A stretch of DNA of 64,000 nt from an uncultured Tateyamaria sp. (GTDB lineage: Bacteria; Pseudomonadota; Alphaproteobacteria; Rhodobacterales; Rhodobacteraceae). Position numbers and translations under genes: made by a program. Shown here piece after piece: positions 16,890-27,297 of this stretch (positions are counted from its first letter, which is position 1; each line of letters opens with the position of its first letter). Under the pieces are notes generated by a model, which saw only the letters and a program-made list of their open reading frames with translations, was not told where the DNA came from and ran no database searches. The stretch covers positions 159,610 to 223,609 of the forward strand of contig NZ_CANKXW010000006.1 of NCBI RefSeq assembly GCF_947487805.1. The letters run 5' to 3'.

Positions 16890-17891
16890 GTGAAAGACGA
16901 AGTACCGAACCTCAAGGATTTCGATCAGCGTCTGCGCGACGAGGCGAACGAAGATCTGGCCGATGTGCTGCCTGCCGAGGCGACGAAGGACACGCAGATC
17001 ATCGCGATCTATGGCAAGGGCGGCATCGGCAAGTCGTTCACGCTCGCCAACCTCAGCCACATGATGGCCGAGCAGGGCAAGCGCGTGTTGCTGATCGGGT
17101 GCGATCCCAAATCCGACACCACGTCGCTGCTCTTTGGTGGCAAGGCGTGCCCCACGATCATCGAGACCTCGACCCGCAAGAAGCTGGCGGGCGAAGAGGT
17201 CGCCATCGGCGACGTGTGTTTCAAGCGCGGCGGCGTGTTCGCGATGGAGCTGGGCGGGCCCGAGGTTGGGCGCGGCTGTGGCGGCCGTGGGATCATCCAC
17301 GGGTTCGAGTTGCTGGAGAAGCTGGGGTTCCACGATTGGGACTTTGACTACGTCCTGCTCGATTTCCTGGGCGACGTGGTCTGCGGCGGCTTTGGCCTGC
17401 CGATTGCGCGGGACATGGCGCAGAAGGTGATCCTGGTGGCGTCCAACGATTTGCAGTCGCTCTATGTGGCGAACAACGTCTGTTCTGCTGTGGAGTATTT
17501 CCGCAAGCTGGGCGGCAATGTCGGTGTCGCCGGTCTGGTCATCAACAAGGATGACGGGTCGGGTGAGGCGCAGGCCTTTGCCGAGGCGGTGGACATTCCG
17601 ATCCTGGCGTCGATCCCGCAAAATGATGACCTGCGCAAGAAATCCGCCAACTACCAGATCGTCGGCACAGCCGAATCCGAGTGGGGTGCGCTCTTTGCCG
17701 AGCTGGGCATGAACGTGGCTGTGGCTCCGCCTGTGCGGCCTGCGCCGCTGAGCCAGGACGGGTTGCTGGAACTGTTTGACGGGTCGGAAACCGGCGCGGG
17801 CATCGAGCTGCAACCGGCCACGGATATGGACATGCGCGGCAAGAACGCGGCGCCCAAAGAGAGCCTGGAGGTCATTTATGACCAGGCATGA
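16890..17891 (+). CDS. bchX: BchX, chlorophyllide a reductase iron protein
   Basis: A 333-residue NifH-like ATPase that passes electrons to BchYZ, which reduces ring B of chlorophyllide a. The P-loop YGKGGIGKS is at residues 41-49. Two cysteine loops for the 4Fe-4S cluster are visible: GRGCGGRGII and DVVCGGFGLP. GTG start at 16890, two bases after the bchC stop. The stop overlaps the start of a small frame (ATG 17878) that precedes bchY. Confidence 0.97.
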   Translation: MKDEVPNLKDFDQRLRDEANEDLADVLPAEATKDTQIIAIYGKGGIGKSFTLANLSHMMAEQGKRVLLIGCDPKSDTTSLLFGGKACPTIIETSTRKKLAGEEVAIGDVCFKRGGVFAMELGGPEVGRGCGGRGIIHGFELLEKLGFHDWDFDYVLLDFLGDVVCGGFGLPIARDMAQKVILVASNDLQSLYVANNVCSAVEYFRKLGGNVGVAGLVINKDDGSGEAQAFAEAVDIPILASIPQNDDLRKKSANYQIVGTAESEWGALFAELGMNVAVAPPVRPAPLSQDGLLELFDGSETGAGIELQPATDMDMRGKNAAPKESLEVIYDQA

Positions 17892-18090
17892 CTCCCTTGA
17901 CCTCGAGGTACGGATCCTGAGCACCGTGCACCGCGCGGAGCACAGTCAGGAGATCACCCAGAACGGACGCCAATCGCTGCGCCAGGCGCAGGAGCGGCTG
18001 CGCCTGGCGCAGGAGCGGCTGCGCCGGACGATGGAGGCCTGTGCCCGTGCGCGCGCGCTGGCGGAGATGAGCAAGGACGTCCTGTCGTGA
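17878..18090 (+). CDS. Small coiled-coil protein between bchX and bchY, not recognised
   Basis: A 70-residue frame (MTRHDSLDLEVRILSTVHRA...) squeezed between bchX and bchY. Its ATG overlaps the bchX end by 14 bases, and its stop overlaps the GTG of bchY (GTGA), so all three would be translationally coupled. The C-terminal half is Arg/Gln/Glu/Leu rich and probably a helical coiled coil, built on a 21-base tandem repeat (RQAQERL, RLAQERL). I know no standard gene at this place. It may be a real accessory peptide of chlorophyllide reductase or only a coupling leader. Confidence 0.6.
   Translation: MTRHDSLDLEVRILSTVHRAEHSQEITQNGRQSLRQAQERLRLAQERLRRTMEACARARALAEMSKDVLS
17980..18021 (+). repeat. 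21-base tandem repeat, two copies
   Basis: Two head-to-tail 21-base units (17980-18000 and 18001-18021) differ at one base and are followed by a partial third (CGCCGG). In frame they encode R(Q/L)AQERL heptads, in phase with a coiled coil. Confidence 0.8.
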
Positions 18091-19652
18091 GCCCCAAGGT
18101 GACATATGACGCCGCAGACGCGGTGGAGGTGACCCAAGGACACCCGCGCGAGGCAGAGATGCCAACCGCCACGGGTGTGGACGGTCTGGGCTGTCATTCC
18201 GGGTCTGAGATGGAAAAGGCCGCGCGTATGGCGGGCAATTCCGAGATGCTGGACCAGTTTGCCGCCGACTATCCGCAGGGCCCCCATGACAAGCCGCAGT
18301 CGATGTGCCCCGCCTTTGGGTCGCTGCGTGTGGGCTTGCGGATGCGCCGGGTGGCGACTGTGCTGAGCGGGTCGGCCTGTTGTGTCTATGGGCTGACATT
18401 CGTGTCCCATTTTTATGGTGCGCGGCGGTCGGTCGGCTATGTGCCGTTCAATTCCGAAACGCTGGTGACTGGCAAGCTGTTCGAGGACATTCGAGAGTCT
18501 GTTCACGATCTGGCCGACCCTGAGAAATACGACGCCATTGTCGTGACGAACCTGTGTGTTCCCACAGCCTCGGGCGTGCCGCTCCGGCTGTTGCCGGACG
18601 AGATCAATGGTGTCCGGATCGTCGGGATCGACGTGCCCGGATTTGGTATTCCCACGCATGCTGAAGCCAAGGATGTTCTGGCTGGAGCGATGTTGAACTA
18701 TGCCCGCGCCGAAGTAGAGGCGGGGCCGGTGGCTGCTCCGGTGGGTGGGAAGTCTGATCGCCCGACCGTGGCTTTGTTGGGAGAGATGTTCCCGGCGGAT
18801 CCCATGATGATCGGGCAGATGCTGGCGCCTTTGGGCCTTGCTGCGGGGCCTGTGGTGCCGTGTCGGGAGTGGCGTGAGCTTTATGCCGCTTTGGACAGTG
18901 CCGTCGTGGCGGCGGTGCATCCGTTCTATACGGCGGCGGTGCGCGAGTTTCAGGCGGCGGGGCGTCCCGTGGTCGGGTCCGCGCCTGTGGGCCGGGATGG
19001 CACGGCGGAATGGCTCAAGAATATCGGCGCGGCCTATGGGTGCAGCGCCGAGCAAGTGGCCGAGGCGCAGAACGCCATCCTCCCGGCGATTTCTGGTGCC
19101 TTGGCTGCGACACCGATCAAGGGGACGATCACGCTGTCGGGCTATGAAGGGTCCGAGTTGCTGGTGGCACGCCTGTTGATCGAGAGCGGGGCGGAGGTGC
19201 CTTATGTGGGCACGGCCTGTCCGCGCACGCCGTGGAACGCCGACGATCAGGCGTGGCTGGAGGCCAAGGGCGTGAAGGTGAAATTCCGCGCGTCGCTGGA
19301 AGATGATTGTGCGGCGATGGAGGCGGTGCAGCCCGATCTGGCCATTGGCACGACGCCCGTGGTGCAGAAGGCCAAGGAGCTGGGCATTCCGGGATTGTAT
19401 TTCACCAACCTGATTTCTGCGCGGCCCCTGATGGGTGTGGCGGGCGCCGGGTCGCTGGCCGAGGTGATCAATGCGGCGATCGCCAACAAGGGGCGCATGG
19501 ATCACATGAAAGCGTTTTTTGAAGGTGTGGGGACCGGTGACACGGCGGGCGTCTGGGAAGGCGCGCCCAACCTGCGGCCTGATTTCCGGGCGCAGAATGC
19601 CAAGAAGCTGGAGCGTCAGGCCAAGGCGGCGAAGGCCGCGGAGATGATCTGA
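18087..19652 (+). CDS. bchY: BchY, chlorophyllide a reductase subunit
   Basis: A 521-residue NifD-like subunit. With BchZ it forms the catalytic part of chlorophyllide a oxidoreductase. Conserved pieces include [28 protein letters not shown] (candidate cluster cysteines at C75 and in SACC) and [20 protein letters not shown]. It starts on the GTG overlapping the preceding small gene. The first 30 residues before [10 protein letters not shown] are less conserved, so an internal ATG (for instance MPTATG) could also serve. Confidence 0.95.
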   Translation: MSPKVTYDAADAVEVTQGHPREAEMPTATGVDGLGCHSGSEMEKAARMAGNSEMLDQFAADYPQGPHDKPQSMCPAFGSLRVGLRMRRVATVLSGSACCVYGLTFVSHFYGARRSVGYVPFNSETLVTGKLFEDIRESVHDLADPEKYDAIVVTNLCVPTASGVPLRLLPDEINGVRIVGIDVPGFGIPTHAEAKDVLAGAMLNYARAEVEAGPVAAPVGGKSDRPTVALLGEMFPADPMMIGQMLAPLGLAAGPVVPCREWRELYAALDSAVVAAVHPFYTAAVREFQAAGRPVVGSAPVGRDGTAEWLKNIGAAYGCSAEQVAEAQNAILPAISGALAATPIKGTITLSGYEGSELLVARLLIESGAEVPYVGTACPRTPWNADDQAWLEAKGVKVKFRASLEDDCAAMEAVQPDLAIGTTPVVQKAKELGIPGLYFTNLISARPLMGVAGAGSLAEVINAAIANKGRMDHMKAFFEGVGTGDTAGVWEGAPNLRPDFRAQNAKKLERQAKAAKAAEMI

Positions 19653-19680
19653 TGCTGGCGCGGGTGACATACGCGCGGAC

Positions 19681-19729
19681 GGTGGGCAGAAACTGCCCAC
19701 CCTACGTAGGGTGGGCAATGTTGCCCACC
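19681..19729. repeat. Double GGTGGGCA-type palindromic repeat, bchY-bchZ gap
   Basis: Two palindromes stand side by side: GGTGGGCAGAAACTGCCCACC (21 bases, not quoted beyond this form elsewhere; arms GGTGGGCAG / CTGCCCACC at 19681-19701) and GGTGGGCAA / TTGCCCACC at 19711-19729. They are joined by the palindrome CCTACGTAGG. The pair fills the bchY-bchZ gap and ends 14 bases before bchZ. Confidence 0.7.
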
Positions 19730-19743
19730 ACTGGCGGTGCCTC

Positions 19744-21267
19744 ATGCTGATCATGGATCACGATCGGGCCGGGGGCTATTGGGGCGCTGTTTATGCGTTC
19801 TGTGCCGTGAAGGGGTTGCAGTGTGTGATTGATGGCCCTGTGGGCTGCGAGAACCTGCCGGTGACGTCTGTGTTGCACTACACCGATGCGTTGCCGCCGC
19901 ATGAGTTGCCGATTGTGACCACTGGTCTGGGCGAGGAAGAGCTGGGACGGGACGGCACCGAGGGCGCGATGAAGCGGGCCTGGGGTACGCTGGATCCGGC
20001 GCTGCCTGCGGTCGTTGTGACCGGGTCGATTGCCGAGATGATTGGCGGGGGTGTGACCCCCATGGGCACGAATATTCAGAGATTCCTGCCGCGCACCATT
20101 GATGAGGATCAGTGGGAAGCGGCGGATCGGGCGATGACCTGGATCTTTACCGAGTTCGGTATGACCAAGGGTCGGATGCCGCCCGAGAAGAAACGCGAGG
20201 AAGGTGCGCGTCCTCGCGTGAATATCCTCGGTCCGATGTATGGCACGTTCAACATGCCATCCGATCTGGCCGAGATCCGCAGGCTGGTCGAAGGGATCGG
20301 CTGCGAGGTCAACATGGTGATGCCTCTGGGCGCGCATGTGGCCGAAATGAGAGATCTGGTAAATGCGGATGTGAACATCTGCATGTACCGCGAGTTCGGG
20401 CGCGGGTTGTGCGAGCTTCTTGCCAAGCCGTATCTACAAGCCCCGATAGGGGTCGAGAGTACCACCAAGTTCCTGCGCGCACTGGGGACCTTGGTGGGCC
20501 TCGACCCCGAACCTTTTATCCAGCGCGAGAAGCATTCGACGCTCAAGCCTGTGTGGGATCTATGGCGGTCCGTGACGCAGGATTTCTTTGCCACCGCCAG
20601 TTTCGCGGTGGTGGCGAACGAGACCTATGCCCGTGGGCTGCGCCTGTTTCTTGAGGACGACATGGGCTTGCCTTGCGCCTTTGCCACCGCGCGGGTGGCG
20701 GGCAAGAAGACCAACAACGAGGAAGTGCGGGCCTGGATGGGCCAGAAGCGCCCGTTGGTGGTGTTCGGGTCGATCAATGAAAAGATGTATCTGGCCGAGC
20801 TGAAGGGCGGGCATGGGCCGAGCCCGGCGTTCATCCCGGCGTCTTTCCCCGGTGCCGCGATCCGGCGGGCGACGGGTACGCCGTTCATGGGCTATGCCGG
20901 CGCGACCTACCTCATTCAGGAAGTCTGCAACGGGCTTTTTGATGCGCTGTTCCACATTTTGCCTCTGGCCACCGACATGGATGCCGCCGAGGCCACACCG
21001 ACGACCCTGCGCCGCGATTTCCCCTGGGATGACGACGCGCAGGCCATGCTGGACCGCATTGTCGCCCAGCACCCCATCCTGACCCGAATTTCCGCGGCAA
21101 AGACCCTACGCGATGCGGCTGAGCAAGCAGCCCTCGCAAGCGGTGCGGACCGGGTTGTGATTGAAACCGTGCGCGCTCTCGATCCGGCTCTGGCCGGATC
21201 GACAGAGGACAAGGACCCTGCATTGGCCGGGTCGTCAGACAACGTTTCCGAGGGAGGAACACCATGA
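19744..21267 (+). CDS. bchZ: BchZ, chlorophyllide a reductase subunit
   Basis: A 507-residue NifK-like subunit, partner of BchY. The start [20 protein letters not shown] matches the family; the upstream frame only translates the palindromic repeat. Conserved: [20 protein letters not shown] (cluster Cys), [28 protein letters not shown]. The last 30 residues contain a short duplication (DPALAGS twice) outside the conserved core. The stop overlaps pufQ (ATGA). Confidence 0.95.
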   Translation: MLIMDHDRAGGYWGAVYAFCAVKGLQCVIDGPVGCENLPVTSVLHYTDALPPHELPIVTTGLGEEELGRDGTEGAMKRAWGTLDPALPAVVVTGSIAEMIGGGVTPMGTNIQRFLPRTIDEDQWEAADRAMTWIFTEFGMTKGRMPPEKKREEGARPRVNILGPMYGTFNMPSDLAEIRRLVEGIGCEVNMVMPLGAHVAEMRDLVNADVNICMYREFGRGLCELLAKPYLQAPIGVESTTKFLRALGTLVGLDPEPFIQREKHSTLKPVWDLWRSVTQDFFATASFAVVANETYARGLRLFLEDDMGLPCAFATARVAGKKTNNEEVRAWMGQKRPLVVFGSINEKMYLAELKGGHGPSPAFIPASFPGAAIRRATGTPFMGYAGATYLIQEVCNGLFDALFHILPLATDMDAAEATPTTLRRDFPWDDDAQAMLDRIVAQHPILTRISAAKTLRDAAEQAALASGADRVVIETVRALDPALAGSTEDKDPALAGSSDNVSEGGTP

Positions 21268-21491
21268 CTGACATGACGTCGAACCTGAGCACCGACGCGC
21301 CGAAGAAACGCAGCGGAGAAAAGACCGAGTTCATGGTCTATTTCGCGATCATCTTTGTGGCGACGCTGCCGCTGGCGTGCCTGACATGGGCGCTGGCCGC
21401 GATCAAGTCGCGGTCGTTCACCGACAAGGGCCCGATGGCCCGCGCGTGGACCCAGGCCCGGATCATCACGCCGATGATCTTTAACGCGTGA
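21264..21491 (+). CDS. pufQ: PufQ, puf operon assembly protein
   Basis: A 75-residue single-span protein (hydrophobic stretch about residues 24-47) ending in [11 protein letters not shown], the PufQ signature. It is needed for normal bacteriochlorophyll supply to the photosynthetic complexes, probably as a pigment or precursor carrier. ATGA overlap with bchZ. It is followed by 186 bases of leader before pufB. Confidence 0.92.
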   Translation: MTDMTSNLSTDAPKKRSGEKTEFMVYFAIIFVATLPLACLTWALAAIKSRSFTDKGPMARAWTQARIITPMIFNA

Positions 21492-21677
21492 TCCGCGACG
21501 ACCTGCATATCTGCGCCGGCCCCTCGGGCCGCGCCACCGAATGTCCCAGCCTGTGTGCGCCTGCTGTGACCCAAGACTGGACGCCTGATCTCAGGTGGAC
21601 AGAGCCCGGAGGGGGTGACCCCAATGGACCCGGCCGCGGGGTGCGCGGCTTCAGCATGCAATTCCGGAGGAATTCTT
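21492..21677 (+). promoter_or_regulatory. pufQ-pufB leader
   Basis: A non-coding gap of 186 bases with GC-rich potential hairpins (for example GGCCCCTCGGGCC near 21527). It ends in a strong ribosome binding site (CCGGAGGAATT) 7 bases before the pufB ATG. In relatives this stretch is the processed 5' end of the puf mRNA. I see no separate gene here. Confidence 0.45.
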
Positions 21678-21821
21678 ATGGCTGACAACCTGTCTTTCAC
21701 AGGTCTCACAGACGAGCAGGCGCAAGAGCTGCACGCTGTCTATATGAGCGGGCTCTGGCTGTTTTCAGCCGTGGCCGTCGTCGCTCACTTGGCAGTGTTC
21801 ATCTGGCGTCCGTGGTTCTGA
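21678..21821 (+). CDS. pufB: PufB, light-harvesting complex 1 beta subunit
   Basis: A 47-residue antenna polypeptide of the core LH1 ring. A soluble N-terminus with the conserved [16 protein letters not shown] precedes one transmembrane helix. His37 ([14 protein letters not shown]) is the expected bacteriochlorophyll ligand; His19 is the second conserved histidine. It has a strong ribosome binding site, fitting its high dosage. Confidence 0.97.
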   Translation: MADNLSFTGLTDEQAQELHAVYMSGLWLFSAVAVVAHLAVFIWRPWF

Positions 21822-21835
21822 GGAGGGATTAGCAA

Positions 21836-21994
21836 ATGGCAAAGTTCTACAAGATCTGGCTCATCTTTGATCCCCGTCGTGTGTTTGTCGCACAAGGCGT
21901 TTTCCTGTTCCTGCTGGCGGCGATGATTCACCTCGTCCTGCTGAGCACGGACCACTTCAACTGGTTCGAGCTGGCCGCGCAAAGCGCCCAGTAA
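21836..21994 (+). CDS. pufA: PufA, light-harvesting complex 1 alpha subunit
   Basis: A 52-residue antenna polypeptide ([20 protein letters not shown]...). The pattern [12 protein letters not shown] is the LH1 alpha signature. One membrane span follows, with His32 ([10 protein letters not shown]) as bacteriochlorophyll ligand. AGGAGG lies about 8 bases upstream. It is paired with pufB, 14 bases apart. Confidence 0.97.
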   Translation: MAKFYKIWLIFDPRRVFVAQGVFLFLLAAMIHLVLLSTDHFNWFELAAQSAQ

Positions 21995-22023
21995 GACCCG
22001 CGCGAAGCGGATCACAAGCAAAG

Positions 22024-22064
22024 TTGCGGGCGGGGCGAACAGTGCGTCCTCGCCTGCCCGCAAC
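22024..22064 (+). other. pufA-pufL intercistronic hairpin
   Basis: GTTGCGGGC ... GCCCGCAAC form a long GC-rich stem with inner GGCGA/TCGCC pairing. In purple bacteria a hairpin at this place protects the pufBA part of the mRNA from 3' decay, so antenna proteins exceed reaction centre proteins. A second stem (GTTGGCG/CGCCAAC, 22091-22121) precedes pufL. Confidence 0.7.
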
Positions 22065-22138
22065 AAACCAACCGATTTTTCTAAGACGGTCGTTGGCGCC
22101 ATGGCGGTGCCGCGCCGCCAACTGCGGAGATTGAGAAG

Positions 22139-23002
22139 ATGGCCTTGCTGTCCTTCGAGAGAAAGTATCGCGTCCGTGGCGGGACGCTGATCGGCGGTGA
22201 TTTGTTCGACTTTTGGGTGGGCCCTTTCTATGTGGGGTTCTTCGGGGTCACGACCGCCTTTTTCACCCTGCTGGGCACGGTGCTGATTTTCTGGGGCGCG
22301 TCCCAGCAAGGCACGTTCAATCCCTGGCTCATCAACATCGCACCACCCGACCTGAGCTATGGTCTGGGCATGGCGCCGCTGCTTGAAGGGGGTCTGTGGC
22401 AGATCATCACCTTCTGTGCGACGGGCGCGTTCATCTCTTGGGCGCTGCGCGAGGTCGAGATTTGCCGCAAGCTGGGCATGGGATACCACGTGCCCATCGG
22501 CTTCAGTTTTGCCATTCTGGCCTATGTTACGCTGGTCATCTTCCGCCCGCTGCTGATGGGTGCGTGGGGTCATGGGTTCCCTTACGGGATCTTCAGCCAC
22601 CTCGATTGGGTGAGCAACACGGGCTACGCCTATCTGCACTTCCACTACAATCCGGCGCATATGCTGGCGGTCACGTTGTTCTTTACCACGACGCTGGCGC
22701 TGGCGCTGCACGGGGCGCTGATCCTGTCGGCGGCCAATCCCGAAGAGGGCACCACGGCCCTGACGCCGGATCACGAAGATACGTTCTTCCGCGACTTCAT
22801 CGGCTATTCCATCGGGCCGCTCGGCATTCACCGTCTGGGCTGGCTCTTGGCGATCAACGCGGTGTTCTTTTCCGCGGTCTGCATCATCATCTCTGGCCCG
22901 ATCTGGACGTCCGGCTGGCCCGAGTGGTGGAACTGGTGGCTGAACCTGCCGATCTGGGGCACCGATCCGTTGCCTGTCTATCAATCCGGTTTTGGGGGGT
23001 GA
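22139..23002 (+). CDS. pufL: PufL, photosynthetic reaction centre L subunit
   Basis: A 287-residue membrane protein with five helices that binds the special pair, accessory pigments and quinone with PufM. Family start [20 protein letters not shown]. Histidine-bearing helices are visible in [18 protein letters not shown] and [20 protein letters not shown]. Normal length. Followed directly by pufM. Confidence 0.98.
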   Translation: MALLSFERKYRVRGGTLIGGDLFDFWVGPFYVGFFGVTTAFFTLLGTVLIFWGASQQGTFNPWLINIAPPDLSYGLGMAPLLEGGLWQIITFCATGAFISWALREVEICRKLGMGYHVPIGFSFAILAYVTLVIFRPLLMGAWGHGFPYGIFSHLDWVSNTGYAYLHFHYNPAHMLAVTLFFTTTLALALHGALILSAANPEEGTTALTPDHEDTFFRDFIGYSIGPLGIHRLGWLLAINAVFFSAVCIIISGPIWTSGWPEWWNWWLNLPIWGTDPLPVYQSGFGG

Positions 23003-23006
23003 TCAG

Positions 23007-23993
23007 ATGATCGAGTATCAAAACATTTTCACGCAGGTGCAGGTTCAGGGCAATCCTGAATGGGGCATGGATGACAGCGGCGAGATGCTGCAGGAGCGCG
23101 TGGGCAAGCCGTTTTTCTCGACCCTCGCGGGGTTTGTGGGCAACGCGCAGATCGGGCCGATCTATCTGGGTTGGACCGGGATGGTGTCGCTGGCCACGGG
23201 TCTGATCTGGTTCGTGATCGTGGGTCTGAACATGCTGGCGCAGGTCGGCTATTCGATCCCCGAGTTCATCCGGCAGCTGTTCTGGCTGGCGCTGGAGCCG
23301 CCATCGCCTGAATACGGTCTGTCGATGCCGCCCTTGGACGAGGGGGGGTGGTACATCATCGCCTCGCTGTTCCTGCTGGTGTCGGTGATGACGTGGCTGT
23401 TGCGCAGCTATCTGCTGGCGGCCGAGCACAAGATGGGCAAGCACGTGTTCTGGGCGTTCGCCTCGGCCGTGTGGCTGTTCCTTGTGCTGGGTCTGTTGCG
23501 CCCGGTTCTGATGGGATCGTGGAGCGAGGCGGTGCCTTACGGTATCTTCCCGCACCTTGACTGGACCACGGCGTTTTCGATCCGCTACGGCAACCTTTAC
23601 TACAACCCGTTCCACTGTCTGAGCATCGTGTTCCTTTATGGGTCTGTCCTGCTGTTCTGTATGCATGGCGGCACCATTCTGGCGGTGACCCGCTATGGCG
23701 GCGACCGCGAGTTGGAGCAGATCTATGACCGTGGCACGGCGACGGAACGTGCGGCCCTGTTCTGGCGCTGGACCATGGGGTTCAACGCCACGATGGAGGG
23801 CATTCACCGCTGGGCCTGGTGGTTTGCGGTGCTGACCCCGATCACCGGTGGCATTGGCATCCTGCTGACCGGCACGGTCGTGGACAACTGGTTCATCTGG
23901 GCGCAGGAGCACAATTTCGCGCCGATGTATGACGGGGCTTACGGCTACGAAGATTACGGCTCGTACGAAGCCTTCATTGGGAAGGAGAACTGA
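23007..23993 (+). CDS. pufM: PufM, photosynthetic reaction centre M subunit
   Basis: A 328-residue five-helix partner of Puf[16 protein letters not shown] is the standard start; [20 protein letters not shown] and [20 protein letters not shown] carry special pair, iron and quinone ligands. A C-terminal tail of about 25 residues ([17 protein letters not shown]) extends the protein, as in species with a PufC cytochrome. Four bases after pufL. Confidence 0.98.
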   Translation: MIEYQNIFTQVQVQGNPEWGMDDSGEMLQERVGKPFFSTLAGFVGNAQIGPIYLGWTGMVSLATGLIWFVIVGLNMLAQVGYSIPEFIRQLFWLALEPPSPEYGLSMPPLDEGGWYIIASLFLLVSVMTWLLRSYLLAAEHKMGKHVFWAFASAVWLFLVLGLLRPVLMGSWSEAVPYGIFPHLDWTTAFSIRYGNLYYNPFHCLSIVFLYGSVLLFCMHGGTILAVTRYGGDRELEQIYDRGTATERAALFWRWTMGFNATMEGIHRWAWWFAVLTPITGGIGILLTGTVVDNWFIWAQEHNFAPMYDGAYGYEDYGSYEAFIGKEN

Positions 23994-23994
23994 T

Positions 23995-25116
23995 ATGTTT
24001 CCCAAGTGGTTTGACAAATGGAACGCGGACAATCCGACCAACATCTTTGGTCCTGCCATTGCGGTGGGTGTGGTTGGCGGGGCGATCTTTGCCGCGGCAC
24101 TGATCGTGACCTGGGGCAATCCGTACCAGACGGAGAGCATGCAGACCGGTCCGCGTGGCACGGGCATGTCGGTGCCGGAATACAACGTGGCCCGCACCGC
24201 CGCCGATCCGACGATCGAGGCGTATTACACCGAAGAGCCATACATCCCCGAGGGGGGCGAAGAACTGGCCAAGGACATCTATGAGAATGTCCAGGTGCTG
24301 GGCGATCTGACGGATGACAATTTCAACCGCGTGATGCTGGCCATGACCCAGTGGGTCAGTCCCGAAGAGGGGTGCGCCTATTGTCACGGGGATGTCGACA
24401 TCTCGGAATACGGGTCTGATGATCTGTACACCAAGGTGGTCAGCCGTCGCATGATCCAGATGACCCAGAACATCAACGAGAACTGGGATGGGCATGTGAA
24501 CGCCGTCGCCGAGGTCGGGGTGAACTGTTACACCTGTCACCGGGGTCAGAACGTGCCCAGCGACATCTGGTTCAACGTCACCCCTGTGAACGAGGCGGCA
24601 GGGGGCTGGGCCGCGGTTCAGAACCGCGCCACCCCGATGAGCACATCGACATCGCTGCCGTCCTCCGCGCTCGAGGTCTATCTGACCGATTATGACAGCG
24701 AGGTGAACGTGCACGATCTGGAAAGCCGCGTGGCCGGTGTGCCGGGGCTGACCGAGGATGTGCACACGATCCAGAAGACCGAGATGACGTTCTCCCTGAT
24801 GAACTATTTCTCGAACTCGCTGGGGGTGAACTGCGTGTTCTGTCACAACAGCCGGGCGTTCTATGACGCGGCGCAATACACGCCGCAGTGGGGCATCGCC
24901 CAGCAGGGCCGCCAGATGGTGATCGAGATGAATCAGGAATACCTGATCCCGCTCAAGGACACCTATCCCGAAAACCGCCTTGGCCCGATCTATGCCGATG
25001 CGCCCAAGGCGGCCTGCCGGACCTGCCACAAGGGCTATCAGCGGCCCTTGCAAGGTATGAACATGACCGCCGATTGGCCCGAACTGACCTCGAGCGACGC
25101 GCCGGTCTACGAGTAA
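23995..25116 (+). CDS. pufC: PufC, tetraheme cytochrome c subunit of the reaction centre
   Basis: A 373-residue cytochrome that donates electrons to the oxidised special pair on the periplasmic side. An uncleaved or slowly cleaved N-terminal membrane anchor (about residues 19-42) is followed by exactly four CxxCH heme motifs, at C127 (CAYCH), C178 (CYTCH), C280 (CVFCH) and C341 (CRTCH). It has no lipobox Cys near the anchor. It takes the place that pufX has in Rhodobacter and ends the puf operon. Confidence 0.97.
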   Translation: MFPKWFDKWNADNPTNIFGPAIAVGVVGGAIFAAALIVTWGNPYQTESMQTGPRGTGMSVPEYNVARTAADPTIEAYYTEEPYIPEGGEELAKDIYENVQVLGDLTDDNFNRVMLAMTQWVSPEEGCAYCHGDVDISEYGSDDLYTKVVSRRMIQMTQNINENWDGHVNAVAEVGVNCYTCHRGQNVPSDIWFNVTPVNEAAGGWAAVQNRATPMSTSTSLPSSALEVYLTDYDSEVNVHDLESRVAGVPGLTEDVHTIQKTEMTFSLMNYFSNSLGVNCVFCHNSRAFYDAAQYTPQWGIAQQGRQMVIEMNQEYLIPLKDTYPENRLGPIYADAPKAACRTCHKGYQRPLQGMNMTADWPELTSSDAPVYE

Positions 25117-25360
25117 CCGTAGCGGCGGGGGCGACCCCGCCCTGCACCAAGATGGTGCCGGGTGCCGACCGTGCCCCGCACCGCCAGGCGCGGACCATTG
25201 GCTTCCTTGGTCCGGGCACGGGATCCATCGGGTCCCGGTTCCCTTCCTGTTGGCTACAGGAACCCTGGCGTCGTGCGTGATTCCCTCAGGCACGGCGCCT
25301 TTTTGCCCCAAGGGTCCGTTGGCAAGGCGGGCGGGGCACGCGATGAAAGGATGTGCGCCG
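25117..25360 (+). other. pufC-dxs gap
   Basis: This 244-base gap begins with a small GC hairpin (GGCGGGG/CCCCGCC, 25124-25141) without a T-run, more likely an mRNA end stabiliser than a strong terminator. No gene is evident. Readthrough from puf into dxs seems possible; a separate dxs promoter was not identified. Confidence 0.4.
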
Positions 25361-27292
25361 ATGACTGACCACAAAAGCAAGACACCCCTGTTGGACACCG
25401 TAGCGGGCCCCGCCGACCTTAAACGCCTGTCGGATGGCGAATTGTCCACGCTGGCGCATGAGCTGCGCAGCGACGTCGTCGAAGCGGTCAGCCGCACCGG
25501 CGGACATCTGGGATCCTCGCTGGGAGTGGTCGAGCTGACCGTGGGCATCCACGCCGTGTTCGACACGCCGCGCGACAAGGTGATCTGGGACGTGGGCCAC
25601 CAGTGTTACCCGCACAAGATCCTGACCGGGCGCCGCCACCGCATGGGCACCCTGCGCCAGAAGGACGGGTTGAGCGGGTTCACCAAACGGTCAGAGAGCG
25701 ATTACGACCCCTTTGGCGCGGCGCATTCCTCGACCTCGATCTCCGCCGCTCTGGGGTTCACCGTCGGCCGCGACATGGGCATGCCCACGGGCGACGCGAT
25801 CGCCGTGATCGGCGACGGGTCGATCAGCGCGGGCATGGCTTATGAGGCGCTGAACAACGCAGGCCACGAGGGCCGCCGCCTGTTCGTGATCCTGAACGAC
25901 AACGAGATGTCCATCGCGCCCCCCACCGGCGCGATGAGCACATATCTGTCGAACCTCAGCCGCAATTCGCCCTTTGCCCCGCTGCACGCCATCGCCGAAG
26001 GGATGGAACAGGCCCTGCCCAAACCGATGCGCGACGGCGCGCGCCGCGCCCGCGAGATGGTGACCGGTGTGGAGAGCAAGGGCACGTTTTTCGAGGAGTT
26101 GGGGTTCGACTATATCGGCCCCATCGACGGGCACGACATGGATCAGGTGCTGAGCGTTCTGCGCGGTGCGCGCGCGCGGGCGACGGGTCCGGTGTTGATC
26201 CACGCCTGCACGGTCAAGGGCAAGGGCTATGCCCCCGCCGAAGGGTCGGCGGACAAGTATCACGGCGTGTCGAAATTCGACGTTGAAACCGGCGAACAGT
26301 CCAAAGGCAAAAGCAACGCACCTGCCTACACCTCCGTGTTCGGAGAGACGCTGGCCGATCTGGCCGCGCGCGATCCGGCCATCGTGGCGGTGACGGCGGC
26401 GATGCCGGGGGGCACCGGCGTGAACAAGATGGCCGACCGGTTTCCGGGCCGCGTCTTTGATGTGGGCATCGCCGAACAGCACGGCGTGACCTTTGCCGCC
26501 GGGATGGCGGCCAGCGGGCTGAAACCCTTCTGCGCAATCTATTCGACCTTCCTGCAACGCGGATACGATCAGGTGGTGCATGACGTGGTGCTACAGGGTC
26601 TGCCGGTGCGCTTTGCCATCGACCGGGCGGGCCTCGTGGGGGCCGATGGCGCGACCCATGCCGGGTCCTTTGACATCGGCTACCTCGCGTCGCTGCCGGG
26701 CATCGTGGTCATGGCCGCCGCCGACGAGGCGGAGCTGGTGCATATGGTCACAACCGCCGCCGCCCATGACAGCGGCCCCATCGCCTTCCGCTATCCGCGC
26801 GGCAATGGGCGCGGGGTCGAGATGCCGGAACGGGGCGAGGTGCTGGAGATCGGCAAGGGCCGGATGATCCAGGAGGGCACGGATGTGGCGCTCCTGTCGC
26901 TGGGCACGCATCTTGACGCCTGCGAACGCGCCGCCGCACGGCTCGAGGCGGACGGGTTGTCGGTGTCCATCGCCGATGCGCGCTTTGCCAAGCCGCTGGA
27001 CATGGACCTGATCCGTGATCTCGCCGCCCGCCACCAGTTGTTGGTCACGGTCGAACAAGGGGCCATGGGCGGGTTTGGCGCGATGGTCCTGCAAGCGATG
27101 GCCGCCGAAGGGCTGCTGGATCACGGGCTCAAGCTGCGCACGATGCACCTGCCCGACCGCTTCATCGACCAGGCCAGCCCGGACGAGATGTACGCCGATG
27201 CGGGCCTCACGGCGGACGACATCGCAAACACTGTCCGCGACGCCATGGGCCAGACCGCCACAAATGTGATCGACCTGAAACCCGGCGCCTGA
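25361..27292 (+). CDS. dxs: 1-deoxy-D-xylulose-5-phosphate synthase
   Basis: A 643-residue thiamine diphosphate enzyme making the first precursor of the MEP isoprenoid pathway from pyruvate and glyceraldehyde 3-phosphate. It feeds carotenoid and bacteriochlorophyll-tail synthesis. The TPP motif [18 protein letters not shown] starts at residue 151; [18 protein letters not shown] and [10 protein letters not shown] are conserved. Start chosen at MTDHKSK (25361); MKGCAPM at 25343 is an alternative. A dxs copy after the puf operon is common in Rhodobacterales, usually in addition to another copy. Confidence 0.96.
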   Translation: MTDHKSKTPLLDTVAGPADLKRLSDGELSTLAHELRSDVVEAVSRTGGHLGSSLGVVELTVGIHAVFDTPRDKVIWDVGHQCYPHKILTGRRHRMGTLRQKDGLSGFTKRSESDYDPFGAAHSSTSISAALGFTVGRDMGMPTGDAIAVIGDGSISAGMAYEALNNAGHEGRRLFVILNDNEMSIAPPTGAMSTYLSNLSRNSPFAPLHAIAEGMEQALPKPMRDGARRAREMVTGVESKGTFFEELGFDYIGPIDGHDMDQVLSVLRGARARATGPVLIHACTVKGKGYAPAEGSADKYHGVSKFDVETGEQSKGKSNAPAYTSVFGETLADLAARDPAIVAVTAAMPGGTGVNKMADRFPGRVFDVGIAEQHGVTFAAGMAASGLKPFCAIYSTFLQRGYDQVVHDVVLQGLPVRFAIDRAGLVGADGATHAGSFDIGYLASLPGIVVMAAADEAELVHMVTTAAAHDSGPIAFRYPRGNGRGVEMPERGEVLEIGKGRMIQEGTDVALLSLGTHLDACERAAARLEADGLSVSIADARFAKPLDMDLIRDLAARHQLLVTVEQGAMGGFGAMVLQAMAAEGLLDHGLKLRTMHLPDRFIDQASPDEMYADAGLTADDIANTVRDAMGQTATNVIDLKPGA

Positions 27293-27297
27293 GCCCT

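Noticed and set aside
24018..25578. Antisense frames across pufC and dxs
   Set aside because: Shadow frames of strongly recognised genes (four CxxCH motifs, TPP motif).
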